Shown here: piece by piece, positions 59,596 through 64,000 of the stretch
Position numbering within the stretch: position 1 is the stretch's first letter
Layout of the letters: every line of letters starts with the position of its first letter
From: Leisingera sp. SS27
GTDB lineage: Bacteria > Pseudomonadota > Alphaproteobacteria > Rhodobacterales > Rhodobacteraceae
Length of the DNA stretch: 64,000 nucleotides
Reading direction: 5' to 3'
Assembly (NCBI RefSeq): GCF_028368855.1
Contig: NZ_JAQNCY010000004.1
Span: 1 to 64,000, forward strand
Notes under the pieces: generated by a model
Told to the model about the DNA's origin: nothing
Database searches by the model: none
What the model saw: only the letters and a program-made list of their open reading frames with translations
Position numbers and translations under genes: made by a program

Positions 59596-59629
59596 AATGA
59601 CATACCGGATTTTCCGGTATGTCATTTTT
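59596..59629 (+). terminator. Terminator hairpin between ecm and the H-NS-like gene
   Basis: A perfect 14-bp stem (AATGACATACCGGA at 59596-59609 with 59613-59626) has a TTT loop and is followed by TTTA. It ends only five bases before the GGAG binding site of the next gene. It should end the ecm transcript, but could also act as an attenuator of the gene that follows. Confidence 0.8.
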
Positions 59630-59643
59630 ATATGGAGTTCAAA

Positions 59644-59961
59644 ATGACCTTCGACCTTTCGGCAATGAGCAGAAAAGAACTTCTCCAGCTGCAAAGCGAC
59701 GTTGAAAAGGCATTGCAAGAGGCAGAACTGCGCGAGCGTCAGGAAGCCCTGAAAGCCGCCGAAGAAGCCGCCGCCAAATACGGATTTTCGCTGGATGAAA
59801 TCGCCAATGCGTCACGCCAGGGCGCCAAGAAGACCAAGGCGGCGCCAAAATACCGCAACCCCAGCAACCCCGAGGAAACCTGGACCGGCCGTGGCCGTAA
59901 GCCGCATTGGGTGCATGCCGCGCTGACTGCGGGCATGGATATTTCCGACCTGGAAATCTGA
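59644..59961 (+). CDS. H-NS family histone-like nucleoid protein (HvrA-like)
   Basis: A 105-residue protein with an N-terminal coiled coil (about 8-55; [20 protein letters not shown]) and the C-terminal H-NS DNA-binding motif ([22 protein letters not shown]). It resembles the alphaproteobacterial HvrA/Spb branch, which silences AT-rich or light-regulated genes. GGAG lies six bases before the ATG at 59644; an ATG at 59632 is part of that site. It is 20 bp from deoD. Confidence 0.9.
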   Translation: MTFDLSAMSRKELLQLQSDVEKALQEAELRERQEALKAAEEAAAKYGFSLDEIANASRQGAKKTKAAPKYRNPSNPEETWTGRGRKPHWVHAALTAGMDISDLEI

Positions 59962-59981
59962 GCCTCAAGCGGAGCGAAACC

Positions 59982-60686
59982 ATGACCATTCATATCGGCG
60001 CCGCGCCCGGCGAAATAGCCGAAACCGTGCTGATGCCCGGCGACCCCTATCGCGCGAAATGGGCCGCCGAAACCTTTTTGCAGGACGCCAAACTGGTCAA
60101 CGAAGTGCGCGGGATGCTGGGCTATACCGGCACCTGGAACGGCCATCGCGTCACCATCCAGGGCAGCGGCATGGGCATGCCCTCGCTGTCGATCTACGCC
60201 AATGAGCTGATCCGCGACTACGGTGCGAAGACATTGATCCGTATTGGTTCCTGCGGCGGAATGCAGGACAAGGTGAAAGTGCGCGACTTAATCCTGGCAA
60301 TGACCGCCAGTACCGTGAACAGCCCTTCCAGCGGTATTTTCCGCGAACTGAACTATGCCCCCTGCGCTGATTGGGGCCTGCTGCAGGCGGCGGCCCAAGC
60401 CGCATCCAAACGCGGCTCAGCCACTCATATCGGCGGCATCTACTCTTCAGACGTGTTTTATGACGAACGCCCGGACCTGAACGAGCAGATGGTGCGCCAT
60501 GGAATCCTGGGCGTCGAGATGGAAGCGGCGGAACTCTACACGCTGGCTGCCCGCCACGGCTGCCGCGCGCTGGCGGTGCTGACCGTGTCTGACCATCTTG
60601 GCACCGGCGAGGCGCTGCCGTCCGACCAGCGGGAGCGAAGCTTTGGGGATATGGTTGAAATAGCGCTGGAGGCAGCATTTAGCTGA
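59982..60686 (+). CDS. deoD: Purine-nucleoside phosphorylase (DeoD type)
   Basis: The 234-residue enzyme has the DeoD-type marks: [38 protein letters not shown] and [12 protein letters not shown], with the catalytic Asp in VSDHLGTGE. It splits purine nucleosides with phosphate. The ATG at 59982 has GGAG upstream and follows the H-NS-like gene by 20 bp. The nucleoside transporter at 42445-47397 may supply its substrate. Confidence 0.94.
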   Translation: MTIHIGAAPGEIAETVLMPGDPYRAKWAAETFLQDAKLVNEVRGMLGYTGTWNGHRVTIQGSGMGMPSLSIYANELIRDYGAKTLIRIGSCGGMQDKVKVRDLILAMTASTVNSPSSGIFRELNYAPCADWGLLQAAAQAASKRGSATHIGGIYSSDVFYDERPDLNEQMVRHGILGVEMEAAELYTLAARHGCRALAVLTVSDHLGTGEALPSDQRERSFGDMVEIALEAAFS

Positions 60687-60717
60687 CGCCACGTAATTCT
60701 ATTTTTTCAGCAAAACC

Positions 60718-60750
60718 AAGGGCAGCAGTTTTCCTGCTGCCCTTTTCATT
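60718..60750 (+). terminator. Intrinsic terminator after deoD
   Basis: An 11-bp perfect stem (AAGGGCAGCAG at 60718-60728 with its complement at 60734-60744) has loop TTTTC and is followed by TTCATTTTG. It ends the H-NS/deoD transcript 31 bases after the stop. Confidence 0.88.
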
Positions 60751-60836
60751 TTGAACTCAACGGATTTCCCGATTCCTGCAGGTTCCAGCCCGCAGAAATT
60801 CAGCAACCCCATCCGAAAATACACAATCCGGATGTT

Positions 60837-61694
60837 TCAGCCGCGCCCGTGGCTGCGGTCGTACCCATTGGGCGGCGGGCTCTGCCAATTTCCCATCGCT
60901 CCCTCAGCCGGGGCAAAGACCTCGACCAGCAGCGGATAACAGGCGGCGGAATCGCTGGAATGCTCTGCTGAACAGTCCCCGCCCGGGCAGGCGCTGAGGC
61001 TGCCCAACAGGTCGATCTCGGCAAAGAACTCCAGATAATCGCCGGGCCGCACCGGACTTGCCTTCATGAAGTACTGGCCGGTGTCGCGGGTGAAGCCCGT
61101 GCACATGAATACATTCAGCACATCATGCACATGCGGCTCCGCCTCTGCCGGAGAAACGCCCAGATGATCTGCCAGTGCCCGGGTCAGGTTGGAGTGGCAG
61201 CAGTGGTGGTACTGGCTGCCTGCCAGCAGGTTGCCGGTATAGGGATCACAGCGGGTGCCGATCACGTCATGCACCGATCCGCCGAATTCATCCAAGCCGT
61301 ACCAGCCCAAGCTGTCCGCCACGATGGTTGCCATCGGACGCAGATGCGGAAAGCTGGTCCACATCCGCTCTCCAGTGGTGATATGGGTGCCATGAAGGGC
61401 GCGGGTCTTGCCGGAATAGAACCGCTCGCTCAGATCGCTCCTGTTCCAGAGGTTCAGATCGCCCACCTGCGGCCCCTCGATTGAGGTGATCCGGAAATAA
61501 TGCCCGGCCGGCACTTCGAAACAGGCCGCATCGCGGGGCGGCACCCGCACCTCGGCGGTCTTCACTGCACCATCCCGCGCCCGGCTGTAGAGCTCCAGGT
61601 CCGGCAATGGCAGGGTCTCATTCGGGTAGCAAATCACCGGCTTGACTGCGCGTCGAGCCTCTGCGTCGGCGGGGGCAGCGGGGGGGCTGGACAT
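60837..61694 (-). CDS. DUF1989 (urea carboxylase-associated) family protein
   Basis: The 285-residue protein belongs to the DUF1989 family, often named urea carboxylase-associated. Marks are GDLNLWNRSDLSERFYSGKTR, GTRCDPYTGNLLAG, the histidine/cysteine pair in YHHCCHSNLTRAL and CPGGDCS. These residues suggest a metal site. Urea carboxylase or allophanate hydrolase genes are not near, so its role here cannot be assigned. It is convergent with deoD. Confidence 0.85.
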   Translation of the reverse strand: MSSPPAAPADAEARRAVKPVICYPNETLPLPDLELYSRARDGAVKTAEVRVPPRDAACFEVPAGHYFRITSIEGPQVGDLNLWNRSDLSERFYSGKTRALHGTHITTGERMWTSFPHLRPMATIVADSLGWYGLDEFGGSVHDVIGTRCDPYTGNLLAGSQYHHCCHSNLTRALADHLGVSPAEAEPHVHDVLNVFMCTGFTRDTGQYFMKASPVRPGDYLEFFAEIDLLGSLSACPGGDCSAEHSSDSAACYPLLVEVFAPAEGAMGNWQSPPPNGYDRSHGRG

Positions 61695-61799
61695 GGGGGC
61701 AAACCTTCCTGTTCGTTTGCCCCATCAAGACCGCATCCCCGCCCCAGCGCAAGCCCATAGCACAGGCAACCCGTTCACGGATCATCCCGGCCAGCAGTC

Positions 61800-61994
61800 T
61801 CAGCCCAGACGACGGGGGTTGCGGCAAATTCGGGGGGCGGCATCACCGGGTTCAACAGCCCCGCAATAGTTGCAACGCCAGTGGCCTTGGGATTTCACCT
61901 GGCGCCAGCGGCAGTTGCGGGTCAGTTTCATGGCGCCCTGGCGCCACAGGAAGTAGCAGAAGACACCAACAGCAAGCAGGACAACAATTACCAT
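61800..61994 (-). CDS. Small membrane protein with a zinc-ribbon-like tail (64 aa)
   Basis: The first 17 residues form a membrane segment (VIVVLLAVGVFCYFLW). The C-terminal part has CNYCGAVEPGD and a later Cys, a possible zinc site, next to several basic residues. The ribosome binding site is weak (ACAGG). I do not recognise a named family. Confidence is moderate, since codon use and layout are plausible but unproven. Confidence 0.55.
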   Translation of the reverse strand: MVIVVLLAVGVFCYFLWRQGAMKLTRNCRWRQVKSQGHWRCNYCGAVEPGDAAPRICRNPRRLG

Positions 61995-62061
61995 GCGGCC
62001 TGTCTAACGCTGCCCAGCCAGCCCTTCAAACGCAAACCGCCACACTGCGGAGCGCCTCGGA

Positions 62062-62223
62062 TCAGGCTGCCTGGCAATATTCGAACAGCTGATCCGGACG
62101 CGGTTCCTGAGCCGCTGGCGCAGGCGTTTCCGGAGTGTAATAGGCAAATGCCTGCTCCAGCGCCTCCAGTGCGGCGCGGGCGGCCTTGGCTTGCTGCTCT
62201 TCCAGGGTTTCAACGGGTTTCAT
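62062..62223 (-). CDS. Small hypothetical protein (53 aa)
   Basis: A 53-residue Ala/Glu/Pro-rich protein: a helix (EEQQAKAARAALEALEQAFAYY) followed by a proline-rich stretch and a C-terminal FEYCQAA. AAGGAG lies 9 bases before the ATG at 62223, which makes the gene believable. A longer in-frame frame to 62355 overlaps the ZIP-like gene's end and has no site. The function is unknown. Confidence 0.6.
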   Translation of the reverse strand: MKPVETLEEQQAKAARAALEALEQAFAYYTPETPAPAAQEPRPDQLFEYCQAA

Positions 62224-62351
62224 CGGGCGGTCTCCTTGCTTGCGGCACCATCCTCCCTTGGTTTGTAAGTTACCCGCTGGCGCCACCCGGCGCACCGGAT
62301 GTTTTTGCAGGCTTGCCATGCAGTTACTGCAATCCAACACCCCGCCCCTTC

Positions 62352-63062
62352 TCAACCGATCAGCAAATCCCCCGCCAGCCCCAGCGCAAATCCCGCAACC
62401 GCCCCCATCGCAGGTGCGCTGCTGCGGCTGCTGTGCGCCTTGGGGGCGATATCCTGAAACAGCAGGTACAGGATACCGCCGGCGGCAAAGATCATGATCG
62501 CCCCCAACACCGAATGGGCCTGTGCAAGCCAGACCAGCCCCGCCAGCGCGCAGGCTGGCCCCAAAGCGGCCAGCCCAAGGAACAGCAGCAGAACATGCCA
62601 GGGCGGACTATCACCGCTCCAAACCTCGCGGAAGGCAGCAAAGCCCTCAGGCAGGTTCTGCAAGAAGATCATCAGCGCCAGCAGCTTGGCGGTAGCCGCA
62701 TCTGCCACCAGCATTGCCCCCAGCGCCATCGCCTCAGGCAGGTAGTCAAGCAGCATCGCCAGCAGAAGGGCACCGCTGCCGCCGTGACGCTGCAGCACCG
62801 TATCAGTGAGGTAGAAAACCAACCCTCCGGCAGCGAACAGGCTTACCGCCCAAACGGCTGGCAGCACCTCTGCCGCCTCCGGCACCAGAACCAGTGCCAC
62901 AGCTGACGCCAGCGCCCCGCCGCCAAAAGCTGCGATACTGTGCAGAACCCGGTCGCGCAGCACCGGGTTGCTGATGTGCTCGCACCAGGCCAGCAGGCCG
63001 CCCAGCGGCATTGCGAGACCGGCCAGCCCAGCCAGGAGGAAGGCATAGATATGCGGTTGCAT
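62352..63062 (-). CDS. ZIP family-like membrane protein lacking canonical metal histidines
   Basis: The 236-residue protein has about eight membrane segments and resembles ZIP/GufA divalent cation transporters. The segments that usually carry HNxPEG and H-x-x-PE are LLDYLPEAMALG and FLQNLPEGFAAF here, so both characteristic histidines are missing. Membrane transport is likely; metal selectivity may differ or be lost. It is one gene with no close operon partner. Confidence 0.78.
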   Translation of the reverse strand: MQPHIYAFLLAGLAGLAMPLGGLLAWCEHISNPVLRDRVLHSIAAFGGGALASAVALVLVPEAAEVLPAVWAVSLFAAGGLVFYLTDTVLQRHGGSGALLLAMLLDYLPEAMALGAMLVADAATAKLLALMIFLQNLPEGFAAFREVWSGDSPPWHVLLLFLGLAALGPACALAGLVWLAQAHSVLGAIMIFAAGGILYLLFQDIAPKAHSSRSSAPAMGAVAGFALGLAGDLLIG

Positions 63063-63107
63063 TGCAGCAGCTTAGGGCGGCTGGCGAAGCCGCTCAACCT
63101 GTTTGGA

Positions 63108-63377
63108 TCAGCTGTTGATGCAGGAGGTTGCCTGCGCCGCCTGCGCCGCTGTCACATTTGGCCCCGGCTGCACATTGCGCAACACTGTAGCGCCAGCGCC
63201 ATGGCCTAGGAACTCGGTGCTGATCCGGACCTCTCCGGTGATCCCAGCAGCCTCAATGCAGCCGGGGATCCTAGCATCAGTCGCCGCCAGTTGGCCGCCG
63301 ATCCGGTCGTTGTCCGCTGCAGTCATGCAGCCTGCCAGCAGGGTAAGCGCGCCCGCGGCACATCCAAGAAGTCTCAT
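63108..63377 (-). CDS. Small lipoprotein, paralog 1
   Basis: An 89-residue protein with a lipoprotein signal (ALTLLAGC lipobox, cysteine near residue 17). The mature part ends with the block STEFLGHGAGATVLRNVQPGP then AAQAAQATSC. The same ending pattern (TEY/F, VQ/EPGP, A-Q-A-A-x-A-x-x-C) is in the paralog at 63516. The ATG at 63377 gives the standard short signal. The function is unknown; location is the inner face of the outer membrane or the inner membrane. Confidence 0.75.
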   Translation of the reverse strand: MRLLGCAAGALTLLAGCMTAADNDRIGGQLAATDARIPGCIEAAGITGEVRISTEFLGHGAGATVLRNVQPGPNVTAAQAAQATSCINS

Positions 63378-63515
63378 GCCCCAAAACCCTATGCCTGTCA
63401 AAACTCACCCCCGGTTTCGCAGGAAAACCGGGGGGTTTCAATTCCGCTGCCGCGGGGTGGCGCAGCTTCGCCGACACTCCGGCACTTTGCCTTGGGATTG
63501 CGGCCCAAACGGCTA

Positions 63516-63776
63516 TCAGGTCTTCATGCAAGCATTCGCTTTCGCGGCCTGCGCTTCGCTTACACCCGGTCCCGGTTCAAACACCTGCACAACCGTTCCT
63601 CCGGAGTACTCGGTTGCAACCGAATAAGGTCCGCTGATACCCGCAGCTTTTGCACATTGCGGCCGCTTGCTGTTCAGGGCTTTCCATTCTGAATTAACAC
63701 TGCTGTTCCCTCCGGAAGACACGCAGGCCGTCAAGGAACCTGTGGCCAAAAGCAAGGCAAAAGCCTTAATCGTCAT
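63516..63776 (-). CDS. Small lipoprotein, paralog 2
   Basis: An 86-residue lipoprotein: lipobox SLTAC after MTIKAFALLLATG, then a serine/glycine-rich linker and two conserved Cys residues (RPQCAKAAGISG and the terminal ANACMKT). AGGAG lies well placed before the ATG at 63776. It is clearly related to the gene at 63108 in its last 60 residues. They are 138 bases apart on the same strand, so this is a local duplication. Confidence 0.8.
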   Translation of the reverse strand: MTIKAFALLLATGSLTACVSSGGNSSVNSEWKALNSKRPQCAKAAGISGPYSVATEYSGGTVVQVFEPGPGVSEAQAAKANACMKT

Positions 63777-63810
63777 AATTTTTCTCCTATTTGAAATTGT
63801 CATTAAATAG

Positions 63811-63843
63811 AAAGCACCCCGCGAGCCTTGCGGCAGCGGGGTG
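63811..63843 (-). terminator. Intrinsic terminator after sdhB
   Basis: An 8-bp stem (CACCCCGC at 63815-63822 with GCGGGGTG at 63836-63843) has a 13-base loop and, on the minus strand, is followed by TTTCTATTT. It lies 25 bases after the sdhB stop codon. Confidence 0.7.
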
Positions 63844-63867
63844 TGTTGCGTTTATCCAGTATTCGGT

Positions 63868-64000
63868 TCAGACCGTGCGCTCGACCATCATCTTCTTGAT
63901 ATGCGCAATCGCCTTGGCCGGGTTCAGGCCCTTGGGGCAGGTCTTGGCGCAGTTCATGATGGTGTGGCAACGGTAGAGCTTGAACGGGTCTTCCAGCTGG
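63868..64000 (-). CDS. sdhB: Succinate dehydrogenase iron-sulfur subunit, C-terminal end (partial)
   Basis: Only the last 43 residues are in the window. They include [20 protein letters not shown], the cysteine set binding the [4Fe-4S] and [3Fe-4S] clusters, and the usual [10 protein letters not shown] end. The 5' part lies beyond the right edge. SdhB links SdhA to the membrane quinone site in complex II. Confidence 0.93.
   Translation of the reverse strand, partial: QLEDPFKLYRCHTIMNCAKTCPKGLNPAKAIAHIKKMMVERTV

Noticed and set aside
1-64000. tRNA, rRNA, prophage, transposase or CRISPR content
   Set aside because: Reading both strands gave no cloverleaf, rRNA segment, integrase, transposase or regular repeat-spacer array that I could support.

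Overview
The window reads as chromosomal DNA of a marine Roseobacter-group alphaproteobacterium (Rhodobacteraceae; Leisingera, Phaeobacter and Ruegeria are the closest in feel, but this is inference). The support is high GC, the ethylmalonyl-CoA pathway genes (crotonyl-CoA carboxylase/reductase and ethylmalonyl-CoA mutase), a TRAP transporter, a phosphonate ABC transporter, a phenylacetyl-CoA epoxidase cluster, a LuxR/LuxI pair and the TauE/SafE plus TIGR02186 pairing common in that group. No rRNA, tRNA, CRISPR array, prophage or insertion sequence was seen. One gene is cut by the right edge (sdhB). One gene is broken by an apparent single-base deletion (the DsbA/HCCA-isomerase-type gene at 40018-40616).

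Layout. 1-560: gene-free, AT-rich in part. 613-4929: aldehyde dehydrogenase and carboxymuconolactone-decarboxylase-like gene, divergent from a class III aminotransferase, then a RidA protein and a small exported protein. 5043-14188: an RpiR regulator divergent from an apparent operon of N-formylglutamate-amidohydrolase-like protein, three TRAP transporter genes, a glutamine-synthetase-like ligase, an aldehyde dehydrogenase and an iron alcohol dehydrogenase. This set fits uptake of an amino alcohol and its degradation through gamma-glutamylated intermediates. 14257-18099: small hypothetical gene, LacI regulator divergent from a GAPDH gene, and the Mrp/ApbC iron-sulfur carrier. 18322-23108: phnCDEE plus a hexapeptide transferase (phosphonate uptake), divergent from rpe. 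24194-29075: a FadB-type beta-oxidation enzyme, an IclR regulator and an omega-transaminase. 29220-37469: GNAT protein, sulfatase-family hydrolase, then the paa cluster (thiolase, paaABCDE and an extra PaaA/PaaC-like protein).

37669-42288: VOC protein, class IV aminotransferase, UspA, the broken isomerase, NfuA-type Fe-S carrier, tsaB and rimI. 42445-47397: a BMP-type nucleoside ABC transporter with an NTF2-like gene inside the operon. 47579-50338: two tandem TauE/SafE permeases and a TIGR02186 protein. 50420-57405 (minus strand): SDR enzyme, small helicase, luxI, luxR, ccr and a PlsB/PlsC-type acyltransferase. 57557-60686: ecm, an H-NS-like protein and deoD. 60837-64000: DUF1989 protein, small proteins, a ZIP-like protein, two related small lipoproteins and the sdhB end.

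Regulation is unusually readable. There are near-perfect operator-like palindromes next to the RpiR, LacI and IclR genes, a Pho-box-like site before phnC, several strong intrinsic terminators, and a family of dispersed hairpin-rich intergenic repeats. The best candidates for new biology are the gamma-glutamylation operon, the extra diiron-like protein at the end of the paa operon, and the quorum-sensing genes sitting beside the ethylmalonyl-CoA genes.
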